A DNA stretch of 64,000 bases. Source: Aurantiacibacter marinus. GTDB taxonomy: Bacteria > Pseudomonadota > Alphaproteobacteria > Sphingomonadales > Sphingomonadaceae. The translations under genes and the position numbers were made by a program. Position 1 is the stretch's first letter. The number at the start of each line of letters is the position of its first letter. This document shows, piece by piece, positions 8,986-18,026 of the stretch. Under the pieces are notes generated by a model, which worked only from the letters and a program-made list of their open reading frames with translations, had not been told where the DNA came from and ran no database searches. The DNA lies in NCBI RefSeq assembly GCF_001021555.1, contig NZ_LDCP01000002.1:186001-250000 (forward strand), read 5' to 3'.

Positions 8986-9704
8986 CAATCCGGATCGCCA
9001 TGTGGTCCGGCCCGCGCAATATCTCCACCGCGATGATGCGCAGCTTCGGCGCGCGGCCCGATTGCGCAGTCTCTGATGAGCCGTTCTATGGCGCTTTCCT
9101 GAAGGCAAGCGGAGAAAATCATCCGCTCGGCGCAGAGACCATTGCGGATATGGATTGCGACTGGCGCTCTGTGTTGGCGGCCCAGTCCGGTGAGGCACCA
9201 GTCGGCGCTCAAATTTGGTATCAGAAGCACATGCCGCACCATATGGTCGGCCCGGTCTCAATTGCTGACATGCCAGACCATCGCCACGCTTTCCTGATCC
9301 GGGCGCCCGAGCGGGTTGTCGCGAGCTATCGGAAAAAGAACGAATTGCGCCGCGCCGAAATGCTCGGCTTCGCGCAGCTTCGTCGTTATTTTGATCAGGA
9401 GGCTGATCGCAACGGCAACCCTCCGCCCGTAGTCGACAGCGATGCAATCCTGCGGGATCCACCTGGCGTTTTGCGAAAGCTTTGCACCGCGCTTGGCATA
9501 GCTTGGGACCCTGCAATGCTCAGTTGGCAAAAAGGCCCGCATCCGGAAGACGGCGTCTGGGGCGCTCACTGGTATGACAAGGTCAATGCCTCAACGGGCT
9601 TTGGCACCGCTCCGCAAGACATCCCGAAGCTAGAAGGCGAATATGCCGCAGTCGCAGAGGAGTGCATGGCCGACTACGAGGCACTCGCCAGATTTGCGCT
9701 GTAA
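8982..9704 (+). CDS. Sulfotransferase-like P-loop protein
   Basis: 240 residues beginning MTIRIAMWSGPRNISTAMM; the SGPRNIST loop is in the position of the 5'-phosphosulfate-binding loop of sulfotransferases. HAFLIRAPERVVASYRKK resembles the 3'-phosphate-binding R..S segment (IRDP..V.aS). So a PAPS-type sulfotransferase fold is likely, with no known acceptor. Databases have often labelled such proteins as HAD hydrolases or aminotransferases because they accompany, or are fused to, class IV aminotransferases; here it overlaps one by four bases. Joint action on one substrate is inference. Confidence 0.72.
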   Translation: MTIRIAMWSGPRNISTAMMRSFGARPDCAVSDEPFYGAFLKASGENHPLGAETIADMDCDWRSVLAAQSGEAPVGAQIWYQKHMPHHMVGPVSIADMPDHRHAFLIRAPERVVASYRKKNELRRAEMLGFAQLRRYFDQEADRNGNPPPVVDSDAILRDPPGVLRKLCTALGIAWDPAMLSWQKGPHPEDGVWGAHWYDKVNASTGFGTAPQDIPKLEGEYAAVAEECMADYEALARFAL

Positions 9705-9712
9705 GGGGCTGT

Positions 9713-9802
9713 TGGCGGACAGGGTGGGATTCGAACCCACGGTAGGCTTGCACCCACGCTAGTTTTCAAGACTAGTGCATTCGACCACTCTGCCACCTGT
9801 CC
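9713..9802 (-). tRNA. tRNA-Ser(TGA)
   Basis: On the minus strand the acceptor arms GGACAGG and CCTGTCC pair, with discriminator G and an encoded CCA at 9713-9715. The anticodon stem-loop reads CTAGT-CTTGAAA-ACTAG, giving anticodon TGA. A long variable arm (GTGGGTGCAAGCCTAC) marks a class II tRNA, as expected for serine, and the T arm contains GGTTCGAATCC. It reads UCA and related serine codons. It stands alone between the sulfotransferase-like gene and mltB. Confidence 0.97.
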
Positions 9803-9966
9803 GACTGAGCGCGCGCCGATTAGCGCGAAATTTGGTCTCTGTCACCACCACTTGTTGTGTCGGGGCAACGCAATTCATCTTCTGTCCGTCGCAGATGCAT
9901 GCAATTTGGTCGTTTAGTGCAAATCAGGGGATTCCACCCGTCCGCGCAATCGCTTAGGGTACCATC

Positions 9967-11001
9967 ATGAAATTTCCTCGAATTCGCCATTTCGGCCTCG
10001 CCATCGCCGCCTGCCTTCTCAGTGCCAGCCCCGCCTCGGCTCAACAGGAAAGCTTCCAGCAATATATGCAGACGGTCGGGCAACATGCTCGGTCAGAGGG
10101 GGTCAGCCAGCAAACGATCGACCGTGTTCTGGGCAGCCTTACGCCCAACAACCGCGTGCTGGAGCTGGACCGCGACCAGTTATTGTCCAGCGGCAGCACC
10201 AGATCATCGACCGGTTTCCCGTCAATGGCTGCCTATATCGCGCGGCATAATACGCAGGCGCGCATCAATGGCGGTGTGCGCACATTGTCCCGTCTTCGCC
10301 CGCTCGCCTCGCAGGTGGAGCGGCAATATGGCGTTCCTGCTGAAATCATCATTGCCATATGGGGGCATGAAACCGCCTATGGCGCGGTCATGGGCAGTTT
10401 CGATCTGCCGCGCAGCCTTGCCACGCTGGCGTGGGACGGGCGCCGCCGTGACCTGTTCGAACGCGAATTGATTGACGTTCTGAAGATGGTTGATCAGGGC
10501 GTATCGCGCAATCAGCTGGTAGGCAGCTGGGCCGGAGCCTTCGGCAATGGGCAGTTCCTGCCGAGCGTCTATCTGCGGCTCGCGGTTGATGGTGACGGCG
10601 ATGGAGATCGCGACATCTGGAATTCCGATGCCGATACACTGGCTTCGATCGCAAATTATTTCCGTGATGCCGGTTGGCGACAAGGCGAACCCTGGGCGGT
10701 GCGGGCGTTTGTGCCAAATTCCGCCAATCGTTCGGGCATCGAGAACCACGTCAACTCACCGATTTGTCCGCGGGTCCATGAACGTCACAGCCGCTGGCTA
10801 ACCGTTCGGGAGTGGCGTGAAAGAGGAATAACACCGCAGGCGCCGATCGCTGAGGATACGCTGGCTGCGCTGTTCGAACCGGACGGCCCGGCAGCTCCCG
10901 GTTACCTCTTAACTCAGAATTATAGGGTTATCCTCGAATATAACTGCTCGAATTACTACGCCATGAGTGTGGGGTTGCTTGCAGATGAGATTACCAGATG
11001 A
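9967..11001 (+). CDS. mltB: Lytic murein transglycosylase, MltB family
   Basis: 344 residues with a Sec signal peptide (RHFGLAIAACLLSASPASA, then QQ), so soluble or periplasmic rather than a lipoprotein. It cleaves the MurNAc-GlcNAc bond with 1,6-anhydro product. The catalytic Glu lies in IIAIWGHETAYGAVMG, followed by LPRSLATLAWDGRRRDLFE and AGAFGNGQFLPSVY, the MltB signature blocks. A DGDGDGDRDIW stretch is an EF-hand-like Ca site as in E. coli Slt35. The C terminus overlaps the rlpA-like gene by 17 bases. Together with RlpA-like and DacA products it forms a peptidoglycan-remodelling set. Confidence 0.94.
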   Translation: MKFPRIRHFGLAIAACLLSASPASAQQESFQQYMQTVGQHARSEGVSQQTIDRVLGSLTPNNRVLELDRDQLLSSGSTRSSTGFPSMAAYIARHNTQARINGGVRTLSRLRPLASQVERQYGVPAEIIIAIWGHETAYGAVMGSFDLPRSLATLAWDGRRRDLFERELIDVLKMVDQGVSRNQLVGSWAGAFGNGQFLPSVYLRLAVDGDGDGDRDIWNSDADTLASIANYFRDAGWRQGEPWAVRAFVPNSANRSGIENHVNSPICPRVHERHSRWLTVREWRERGITPQAPIAEDTLAALFEPDGPAAPGYLLTQNYRVILEYNCSNYYAMSVGLLADEITR

Positions 11002-12103
11002 CGTCCGTTTCGCCGTGCTCAAGCGCGGGGTTTTAACCGTATTCCTTACTGCTGGCCTGTCGGCTTGCGGCACATTGGGAGGTGGAGGGTCCGATTCGGG
11101 ACTCGCCTCGGCGGGTGACCAATCAGCCACTGCAATGCGCGGATCAAACGGCCCGCGCGCTGATTATCCCGTCCTTGTAGGTGAACCTTATCGCGTTGCC
11201 GGGGTTGAATATATACCCAGCGATACGCTGAACTACGACCATGTCGGCTACGTTGCCGTGGATCTGGGGGCGGTCGGATATTCGGGCGCGCACCACACAT
11301 TGCCGTTTCCAAGCTATGTCGAAGTAACCTCGTTGGAAACCGGACGAACAGTGCTGGTGCGGCTTGAACGGCGCGGTCCGATGACAAGCAATCATCTTTT
11401 GGCTTTATCGCCCGCAGCACTGGCGCAGCTTGGCGCGACTGCCGAAACACCGGTGCGGGTCCGCCGTGTCAACCCGCCCGAGACAGAACGGTTTGTATTG
11501 CGTGGGGGTGAACCCGCTTCGCTGCGCATGGATACGCCGCAATCCTTGTTGACTGTGCTGCAACGCCGTTTGCCCGCTGACGGCGGGGCTTCGCTGCGTG
11601 CGGAAAACGCGGCCACGCCCGCCGCTTTGTCTGCCGTGCCGGAAAGCAGCATCGAAACGGTGGCACTTGCTGCGTCGGATGCAATGCCGACACCGCGAAT
11701 ACCGGATTCTGCCCCACCGGCACCTATTGAGACAGCCAGAGCAGAACTGCCGCCTGTACCGGGAACACCGCTGACGCTTCCGCCGCTCGATGCTTCTCCA
11801 GGCGATGCTAATCCAGGCGATTCTCTGGGCGAAATGGCGCAGGCTTCTATCGCACCAATCGTCGAACCAGCTACCGCACCAGCAATTGCAGCAGAAGGAA
11901 ATTTCGTGGTTCAGGCGGCTGCATTTTCGACAATTGAGCGCGCAGAACGTGTGGCCAATGTCCTTGGTGGACAGATCACCCAATCGGGCCGCTACTACCG
12001 CGTACGGACCGGCCCGTTCCTCACCCGTGGAGAAGCCGAGGCCTCGCTCGCCAACGTTCGCCGTGCAGGGTATAGCGACGCACGAATCCTAACCAGCGGC
12101 TGA
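10985..12103 (+). CDS. RlpA-like SPOR-domain lipoprotein, catalytic residues degenerate
   Basis: 372 residues, starting at ATG 10985 within the end of mltB (an in-frame GTG at 10967 is less likely). A lipobox LSACG predicts lipidation. A double-psi-beta-barrel RlpA-like part covers about 50-150 (YEVTSLETGRTVLVRL-type region), then a long Pro/Ala-rich low-complexity linker, then a C-terminal SPOR domain (GNFVVQAAAFSTIERAERVA..YYRVRTGPF) that binds denuded glycan at division septa. Active RlpA enzymes carry an Asp in an (I/V)xxDRGPF motif; here it reads VRLERRGPM, so lytic activity is doubtful. It may act as a septal glycan-binding or scaffolding protein. Confidence 0.82.
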   Translation: MRLPDDVRFAVLKRGVLTVFLTAGLSACGTLGGGGSDSGLASAGDQSATAMRGSNGPRADYPVLVGEPYRVAGVEYIPSDTLNYDHVGYVAVDLGAVGYSGAHHTLPFPSYVEVTSLETGRTVLVRLERRGPMTSNHLLALSPAALAQLGATAETPVRVRRVNPPETERFVLRGGEPASLRMDTPQSLLTVLQRRLPADGGASLRAENAATPAALSAVPESSIETVALAASDAMPTPRIPDSAPPAPIETARAELPPVPGTPLTLPPLDASPGDANPGDSLGEMAQASIAPIVEPATAPAIAAEGNFVVQAAAFSTIERAERVANVLGGQITQSGRYYRVRTGPFLTRGEAEASLANVRRAGYSDARILTSG

Positions 12104-12146
12104 CCGGCATTCCTGCCTGTTCGCTGCTCAAACTGGCGGAACGGGC

Positions 12147-13298
12147 GTGAAGCAAAAGGCAGCGATGATATTGGCGGCAATGCCGCTGGCATTGGCAAGT
12201 TCGCCTGCGATCCCGGCTGATGCTCCGGTACCGGACGAAATCCCCGTAGCCTTGCTGATTGACCTGTCCAACGGTCAGGTGTTGTTTGAGCGTGAAGCGC
12301 ATCGCCGCTTCGTGCCCGCCTCTGTCACGAAGGTGATGACGGCCTACACCGCTTTCAAACTGGTCGATGAAGGCGATCTGCGGCTCGACATGCCCTACCT
12401 CTACAGCGCGGCGCTTGAGGATGAGTGGTATGCCGAGGGGTCCAACATGTTCCTGCGCGCTGGCGACCGGCCAACTGTCGCTCAGTTGTTGCTTGGCATA
12501 ACCACCATCTCCGGCAATGATGCCAGCGTGGCAATGGCGATGGCGGCTACCGGTTCGCTTGATGAATGGCTGGACCTGATGAATGCCAATGCACGTGATC
12601 TTGGGATGAGCGACACGCATTTCGGCTCTCCCAATGGCTTCCCCGATGACGGGCAGACCTATACCACGGCAAGCGACCTTGCGATCCTCGCGGAGGCCAT
12701 CACGCAGCGCTATCCCGGACTGTATGGCCGCTTTTTCGGTCACCGTAGCCTCCGTTGGCGCGATATCGCCCAGGCAAACCATGATCCTGTCACAGGCCGC
12801 GTTGAAGGCGCTGACGGATTAAAAACCGGCTACACCAACGAAGCAGGCTACACTTTCCTCGGATCGGCGGAGCGCGCCGGCAGGCGACTGGTGATGGTGA
12901 TTGCAGGGTCACCTGACCAGACCTTGCGTGATGAGGCATCACGTGCACTGCTTGAATGGGGCTTTGACGGGTTTGACCGGCGCACTCTGCTGGCTCAAGG
13001 ATCCCGGATAGGAAGCGCAGAGGTGCAGGAAGGCGCACAGGCGCAGGTTAATCTGCAACTGCCCGCCGATTTTACGATTGCAATACCCGAGGGCGCAGAA
13101 ACTGGACGCTGGCAAATCGATATTGTCTATCGCGGGCCGATACAGGCACCCATTGCGGCAGGCGATACAATCGCACGGCTACGCCTGACAATTGATGGCG
13201 AGAGCGTGCTTGAAGCTCCTCTGGAAGCCGCTGAGGACGTCTCGAAAGCCAATGCTTTCCAGCGAATAGCAAACGCATTCTCGAGGTGGATTGCATGA
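12147..13298 (+). CDS. dacA: D-alanyl-D-alanine carboxypeptidase (PBP5/6 family)
   Basis: 383 residues with a signal peptide (AAMILAAMPLALASSPAIPA). It trims the terminal D-Ala from peptidoglycan stem peptides. The penicilloyl-serine motifs are in order: SVTK (residues 59-62), SGN (122-124) and KTG in ADGLKTGYTNEAGY. A C-terminal beta domain of about 90 residues ends in an amphipathic helix FQRIANAFSRWIA, the usual inner-membrane anchor of PBP5. GTG at 12147 is the start. The stop overlaps tmk by ATGA. Confidence 0.95.
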   Translation: MKQKAAMILAAMPLALASSPAIPADAPVPDEIPVALLIDLSNGQVLFEREAHRRFVPASVTKVMTAYTAFKLVDEGDLRLDMPYLYSAALEDEWYAEGSNMFLRAGDRPTVAQLLLGITTISGNDASVAMAMAATGSLDEWLDLMNANARDLGMSDTHFGSPNGFPDDGQTYTTASDLAILAEAITQRYPGLYGRFFGHRSLRWRDIAQANHDPVTGRVEGADGLKTGYTNEAGYTFLGSAERAGRRLVMVIAGSPDQTLRDEASRALLEWGFDGFDRRTLLAQGSRIGSAEVQEGAQAQVNLQLPADFTIAIPEGAETGRWQIDIVYRGPIQAPIAAGDTIARLRLTIDGESVLEAPLEAAEDVSKANAFQRIANAFSRWIA

Positions 13299-13930
13299 GC
13301 AGCGGACGTTTCATCACTTTTGAAGGCGGCGAAGGAGTTGGCAAATCCACGCAGGCCCGGATGCTAGCCGATATTCTTCGTGCGCGCGGGCTCGGCGTGC
13401 TGCTGACGCGCGAACCTGGCGGGACGCCGGGCGCAGAGGCGATCCGCACACTTCTGCTCGACAAGCAATATGACTGGGATGCAAGAGCAGAGGCGCTGCT
13501 GTTCGCCGCTGCAAGGTCCGACCATGTCAATCACGCCATCAGACCAGCGCTCGACCGCGGTGACTGGGTGGTGTGCGATCGATTTATCGATTCTTCCCGC
13601 GCCTATCAGGCCGGGGGAAGCGATTTGTCCGACGACGCCATCCTTTCAATGCATACCATCGGATCTCATGCGCTAATGCCCGATGTGACCTTCCTGCTTT
13701 ACGCCGAGACTGATGACGTTGCGGCCCGACTGGCTGCACGTGATGGTGACGAGACAGACCGGATCGGCGGACGTTCTGCGCCGTATCACGCCCGTGTCGC
13801 GGCCCGTTTCCGTGATCTGGCGGCGATGGACCCGGAACGTTTTGTGCTGATCGACGCATCCGGCACAATGGACATCGTTCATGAACGGGTATGGCGCGCC
13901 ATTGCCCCACTGCTGGGGGAGGGAGGTTGA
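13295..13930 (+). CDS. tmk: Thymidylate kinase
   Basis: 211 residues phosphorylating dTMP to dTDP. P-loop FEGGEGVGKSTQARM at the N terminus, LLTREPGGTPGAEAIR (dTMP-binding), VVCDRFIDSSRAYQ (the DR(F/Y) motif), and a LID region around ARDGDETDRIGG. ATG at 13295 overlaps the dacA stop (ATGA) and is preferred to the in-frame GTG three codons upstream. The downstream holB start overlaps its stop by TTGA, the usual tmk-holB pairing. Confidence 0.96.
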   Translation: MSSGRFITFEGGEGVGKSTQARMLADILRARGLGVLLTREPGGTPGAEAIRTLLLDKQYDWDARAEALLFAAARSDHVNHAIRPALDRGDWVVCDRFIDSSRAYQAGGSDLSDDAILSMHTIGSHALMPDVTFLLYAETDDVAARLAARDGDETDRIGGRSAPYHARVAARFRDLAAMDPERFVLIDASGTMDIVHERVWRAIAPLLGEGG

Positions 13931-14898
13931 GCCTTCTGCCCGCCGACTATATCGGCCATGAAGATGCCTGGGGTGAATGGCGCCGCGCTCTTGGCGGAGA
14001 GCGCATGCATCACGGCTGGATTCTGTCAGGTCGCAAGGGCGTCGGAAAATCCGCATTTGCACGGGCCGCAGCGCGTGAACTGGTCGCTGAAATCGGGCTT
14101 GCGCAACCTGCTGGCGATCATCCAGATATTCTTTATCTCTCACATCCTCCCAGGAACGATGCAGAGTCCAAGAAGGCCAGTGACGGTAAACCCTATGAAC
14201 TCGCGCGCAACATCAAGATCGACCAGATCCGCAAACTGCAGCAGCGGCTCAACACACGGCCCACCATGGGTTCGCGCCGGGCGGTGATTATTGACCCGGC
14301 AGATGATATGGAAGGCGGAGCCGCCAACGCGCTGCTCAAAAGCCTGGAGGAACCACCGCAGGGCACATTCTTCATCCTGATCGCGCACCGTATCGGGCGC
14401 TTGCTTCCCACCATCCGATCCCGCTGCCGCGTGTTGAGTTTTCCGCGCATTTCGGATGCGGATATGGACGCTGTTCTTGCCCGGGAATCTCCACAGGCAA
14501 GCGGAGAAATGCGCGCCGCCGCCATCGCGGCTGCCAGTGGGTCCCCCGGCGCTGCGATTGATTTTGTCGAACTTGATCTGGGTAAAATCCACATGCTGAT
14601 GCAGCAGATCGCGAAGGACGGTGATCCCGATTTCAGTCTGCGTGGCAGGATGGCCGGCGCGATGGGCATGCGTCCGTCACGCGAGAAACAATTGGCCGCT
14701 ATTGAACTCGCCCGCGCGGTTGTATCTGCACGCCTGGCGGGCGTTTCGCACACTGAAATCCCCGCCATCACGGAGGCGCACGGCGCGCTTGTGCGGCTGT
14801 CTGCTCAGGCACCGACGGCCAATTTCGATGCGGGATTGCTCATAATGGAAGTAGGGACGCTGCTCGCCAGCCTTGCGGCATCCCGGAGCGCGTCCTAG
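13927..14898 (+). CDS. holB: DNA polymerase III subunit delta'
   Basis: About 323 residues, a clamp-loader subunit. Walker A is GRKGVGKSAFARAAA; a sensor-like GGAANALLKSLEEPPQGTFFIL and the IRSRCRVLSFPR block (SRC motif) match HolB/DnaX-type AAA+ proteins. No ATG gives a full-length product without a long overlap into tmk; TTG at 13927 overlaps the tmk stop (TTGA) and is preceded by a purine-rich GGGGGAGGGAGG, so it is the best start. Confidence in identity is high, in the exact start moderate. Confidence 0.9.
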   Translation: MSLLPADYIGHEDAWGEWRRALGGERMHHGWILSGRKGVGKSAFARAAARELVAEIGLAQPAGDHPDILYLSHPPRNDAESKKASDGKPYELARNIKIDQIRKLQQRLNTRPTMGSRRAVIIDPADDMEGGAANALLKSLEEPPQGTFFILIAHRIGRLLPTIRSRCRVLSFPRISDADMDAVLARESPQASGEMRAAAIAAASGSPGAAIDFVELDLGKIHMLMQQIAKDGDPDFSLRGRMAGAMGMRPSREKQLAAIELARAVVSARLAGVSHTEIPAITEAHGALVRLSAQAPTANFDAGLLIMEVGTLLASLAASRSAS

Positions 14899-14911
14899 GG
14901 AAGCGGCCATA

Positions 14912-16474
14912 ATGGCAGACCCTTTTTATCTCACCACCGCGATTCACTATCCCAATGGCAAGCCGCATATCGGCCACGCCTATGAGACGATCGCAGCTGA
15001 CGTCCTTGCACGTTTCCACCGCCAAATGGGCCGTGAGGTCCGCTTCCAGACGGGAACGGACGAACACGGCCTTAAAATGGCGCAAAAGGCGCGCGATCTG
15101 GGCACCACACCGCGCGCATTGGCAGACGAAATGTCCGGTTATTTCCGCGACTTGTTTGACGCGCTGAACATTTCGTATGATCGCTTCATTCGCACGAGCG
15201 AGGATGAGCACCACCGCGCAAGCCAGGCGCTTTGGCAGGCTATGGAAGCCAAAGGTGATCTGTATCTCGACCGGTACGAAGGCTGGTACTCTATCCGCGA
15301 TGAAGCCTATTACGACGAGAGTGAACTGGTCGATGGTGAGGGCGGCGATAAGCTTTCACCCCAAGGCACGCCGGTAGAATGGACCGTCGAGGAAAGCTGG
15401 TTCTTCCGCCTGTCTGCCTATCAGGACAAACTGCTAGCGTTATTCAACGAACAGCCCGATTTCGTCCGTCCGGAAAGCCGCCGCAACGAAGTGATGCGCT
15501 TTGTCGAGGGCGGCCTGCGTGATCTTTCGATCAGCCGCACCAGCTTTGACTGGGGCGTAAAAGTTCCAGGAGCGGAAGACCACGTGATGTATGTGTGGGT
15601 CGATGCGCTCACCAACTACCTCACCGGCCTTGGCTATCCTGATCCTACCGAAGATATGGCAAAGTTCTGGCCGGCAGACCTTCATCTGATCGGGAAAGAC
15701 ATCACCCGTTTCCACGCAGTCTATTGGCCAGCCTTCCTGATGAGCGCCGATATCGCTTTGCCCAAGCAAGTGTTCGCGCACGGCTTCCTCCTGAACAAGG
15801 GTCAGAAGGAAAGCAAATCGCTTGGCAATGTCACCGATCCGGGCGAGCTTGCTGATTTGTACGGCGTCGACACGCTGCGGTATTTCCTGCTGCGCGAATT
15901 CAGCTTTGGGCAAGATGGCAGCTATTCACCGCAAGCCATTGTAAATCGGTCTAATTCGGAATTGGCGAACAGCTTCGGCAATCTTGCACAGCGCACGCTT
16001 TCGCTTGTTTTCAAGAACTGCGATGCGGCGCTTCCACCCATCAACGGCCATACAAAAGCAGACAATGCCTTGTTCGAACATGTCGGACGAGTGGTGCGTG
16101 ATGAAATGCCGAAAGCTTTCGCCGACTTGGCCTTCGCTCAAGCGCTTGAATCGTGGATGAGCGCCGTTTTCGCCTGCAACGCCTATGTCGATTCAGAAGC
16201 GCCCTGGGCACTCAAGAAAACCGATCCGCAGCGCATGGAAACAGTCCTTGCAACGCTGTACATCTGCATCGCGCAATTGGCCGTCGCGGTCATTCCGGTG
16301 ATGCCGGAATCAATGACGAAGCTGCTTGACGCCATGGGCGTCGGCGCGGATCTGCGCACGCCGGAAGCAATCGGCTCGCAGTGGTATTCGTCCCTAGCGG
16401 AAAGCGGTTTCACTCTGGAAAAGCCGCAGGGCCTTTTCCCGCGCCTCGATATGCCTGAAGGCGAGGGCGGCTGA
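14912..16474 (+). CDS. metG: Methionyl-tRNA synthetase
   Basis: 520 residues. Class I signatures: HIGH as PHIGHAYE near residue 20 and KMSKS as KESKSLGNV around 305. The anticodon-binding helical domain follows. There is no C-terminal EMAP/Trbp111 dimerisation domain, so this is the shorter form usual in alphaproteobacteria. ATG at 14912 (MADPFYLTTAIHYPNG) is chosen over an ATG 13 codons upstream inside holB because homology begins here. Its TGA overlaps the tatD ATG (TGATG at 16472-16476). Confidence 0.97.
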   Translation: MADPFYLTTAIHYPNGKPHIGHAYETIAADVLARFHRQMGREVRFQTGTDEHGLKMAQKARDLGTTPRALADEMSGYFRDLFDALNISYDRFIRTSEDEHHRASQALWQAMEAKGDLYLDRYEGWYSIRDEAYYDESELVDGEGGDKLSPQGTPVEWTVEESWFFRLSAYQDKLLALFNEQPDFVRPESRRNEVMRFVEGGLRDLSISRTSFDWGVKVPGAEDHVMYVWVDALTNYLTGLGYPDPTEDMAKFWPADLHLIGKDITRFHAVYWPAFLMSADIALPKQVFAHGFLLNKGQKESKSLGNVTDPGELADLYGVDTLRYFLLREFSFGQDGSYSPQAIVNRSNSELANSFGNLAQRTLSLVFKNCDAALPPINGHTKADNALFEHVGRVVRDEMPKAFADLAFAQALESWMSAVFACNAYVDSEAPWALKKTDPQRMETVLATLYICIAQLAVAVIPVMPESMTKLLDAMGVGADLRTPEAIGSQWYSSLAESGFTLEKPQGLFPRLDMPEGEGG

Positions 16475-17250
16475 TGCTGATCGATAGCCACTGCCACCTG
16501 AATTACGAAGGCCTTGCTGAACGTCAGGGCGAGGCACTTGCCAATGCGCGCGCTGCCGGAGTGAGCGGCTTCCTCAATATATCTACGCGTGAACGTGAAT
16601 GGGGCGATGTTGTCGCTACGGCAGAGCGGGAGAGCGATGTCTGGGCGACCGTTGGCATTCATCCACATGAGGCCGATCAGCACGCCGATCTGGGCCGCGA
16701 AGTCTTGCTGGAAGCAAGCCGGCACGCCCGCGTCGTCGGCCTGGGCGAAAGCGGATTGGATTACTATTATGACAAATCCGATCGCGCGGTGCAGCAGGAC
16801 CTGTTCCGCATGCACATCGGCGTGGCTCGCGAAACCGGACTGCCTCTGGTGATCCACACTCGCGATGCCGATCAGGACACTGGCGATATTCTGGAAGATG
16901 AAATGGGCAATGGGGCATTTCCCGCACTCATCCATTGTTTCACCGCTTCTCCGGAATTCGGGCGGCGCGTGCTGGATATGGGTCTCACCATATCGCTTTC
17001 AGGCATAGTTACTTTCAAGAATGCCAGAGAACTACAGGAATTTGCTAAGGAAATCCCTGCTGACCGGCTTCTGGTTGAAACCGACAGCCCGTTCCTTGCA
17101 CCTGTCCCGCACCGGGGAAAGCCGGGAGAGCCAGCATTTGTGGCCGACACGGCTGCTTTCGTCGCAGACTTGCGTGCCACCAGTATCGAAGCCCTCGGCG
17201 ATACAACGACGGCCAATTTCTTCAATTTGTTTACGAAAGCCAAGGCGTGA
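16474..17250 (+). CDS. TatD family metal-dependent hydrolase (YcfH-like)
   Basis: 258 residues of the amidohydrolase superfamily. MLIDSHCHL gives the first metal-binding HxH, GLGESGLDYYYD the bridging Glu, LPLVIHTRDAD and LIHCFTAS two further His, and LLVETDSPFLAPVPHRGKPGEPA the final Asp and the TatD signature. Members are 3'-5' exonucleases or quality-control deoxyribonucleases. It is translationally coupled to metG upstream and overlaps the MBL hydrolase by GTGA. Confidence 0.93.
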   Translation: MLIDSHCHLNYEGLAERQGEALANARAAGVSGFLNISTREREWGDVVATAERESDVWATVGIHPHEADQHADLGREVLLEASRHARVVGLGESGLDYYYDKSDRAVQQDLFRMHIGVARETGLPLVIHTRDADQDTGDILEDEMGNGAFPALIHCFTASPEFGRRVLDMGLTISLSGIVTFKNARELQEFAKEIPADRLLVETDSPFLAPVPHRGKPGEPAFVADTAAFVADLRATSIEALGDTTTANFFNLFTKAKA

Positions 17251-18014
17251 AGCTGATTGTTCTTGGTTGCGGAACGTCGACCGGAGTTCCCCGCATTGGC
17301 AACGACTGGGGGGCCTGCGATCCCGACAATCCGAAAAACCGCCGTACACGTGTGTCGATTTTGGTGGAGAGCGATGCAGGAATGCGCTTGCTCGTCGATA
17401 CCTCGACCGATCTACGGCAGCAATTGCTCGCCAACACGGTGGACAGGATCGATGGCGTATTCTGGACACATGACCACGCCGATCATTGCCATGGGATCGA
17501 TGACCTTCGGCCATTGCGGTTTGGGCGGACCGCTGCAATACCCGGCTTTGCTTCCAAGGTAACCGCGCAGCGGCTGCGGCGGCGGTTCGATTATGTGTTT
17601 GCAGGCCAGTATGGCTATCCCACGATCGTAGAGCTTGAAGAACTCGGCAACAAACACATGCACGCCGGGTTTGGGTTAGAGTGGATGGAAATGCCGCACG
17701 GGCCGATTACGACAACTGCATTTCGATTCGATGCTGACGGAAAATCAATCGGTTACGCAACGGACTTCAGCGAATTGACTGACGAAATGGTCGAGTTCTT
17801 CGCCGACATCGACATTCTGGTCACCGATTGTCTGCGCCGACAACCACACCCGACACACGCACATCTTGGCATGGCGCTGGAGATGGCTGAGCGAACCAAT
17901 GCCGGAATGACTGTGCTATCCCATCTGGATAAGAGCATGGATTATGATGCAGTCAGCGCGGAGATTCCATCAAATGTCCTGGTCGGTTTCGATGGCATGC
18001 AATTGATCGCGTAA
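17247..18014 (+). CDS. MBL-fold metallohydrolase (PhnP-like)
   Basis: 255 residues. The metallo-beta-lactamase motif appears as FWTHDHADHCHGIDDLRPL; the N terminus MKLIVLGCGTSTGVPRIG and the ILVTDCLRRQPHPTHAHLGMALEMA region are characteristic of the PhnP/cyclic phosphate phosphodiesterase-like branch. Enzymes of this group hydrolyse phosphodiesters such as cyclic ribose phosphates; without phn genes nearby, the substrate here is open. GTG start overlaps the tatD stop (GTGA). Confidence 0.85.
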   Translation: MKLIVLGCGTSTGVPRIGNDWGACDPDNPKNRRTRVSILVESDAGMRLLVDTSTDLRQQLLANTVDRIDGVFWTHDHADHCHGIDDLRPLRFGRTAAIPGFASKVTAQRLRRRFDYVFAGQYGYPTIVELEELGNKHMHAGFGLEWMEMPHGPITTTAFRFDADGKSIGYATDFSELTDEMVEFFADIDILVTDCLRRQPHPTHAHLGMALEMAERTNAGMTVLSHLDKSMDYDAVSAEIPSNVLVGFDGMQLIA

Positions 18015-18026
18015 GGAAGACCTGAC

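Noticed and set aside
7813-9516. 567-codon minus-strand open frame over the aminotransferase and sulfotransferase-like genes
   Set aside because: Antisense to two well-supported genes and without family features.
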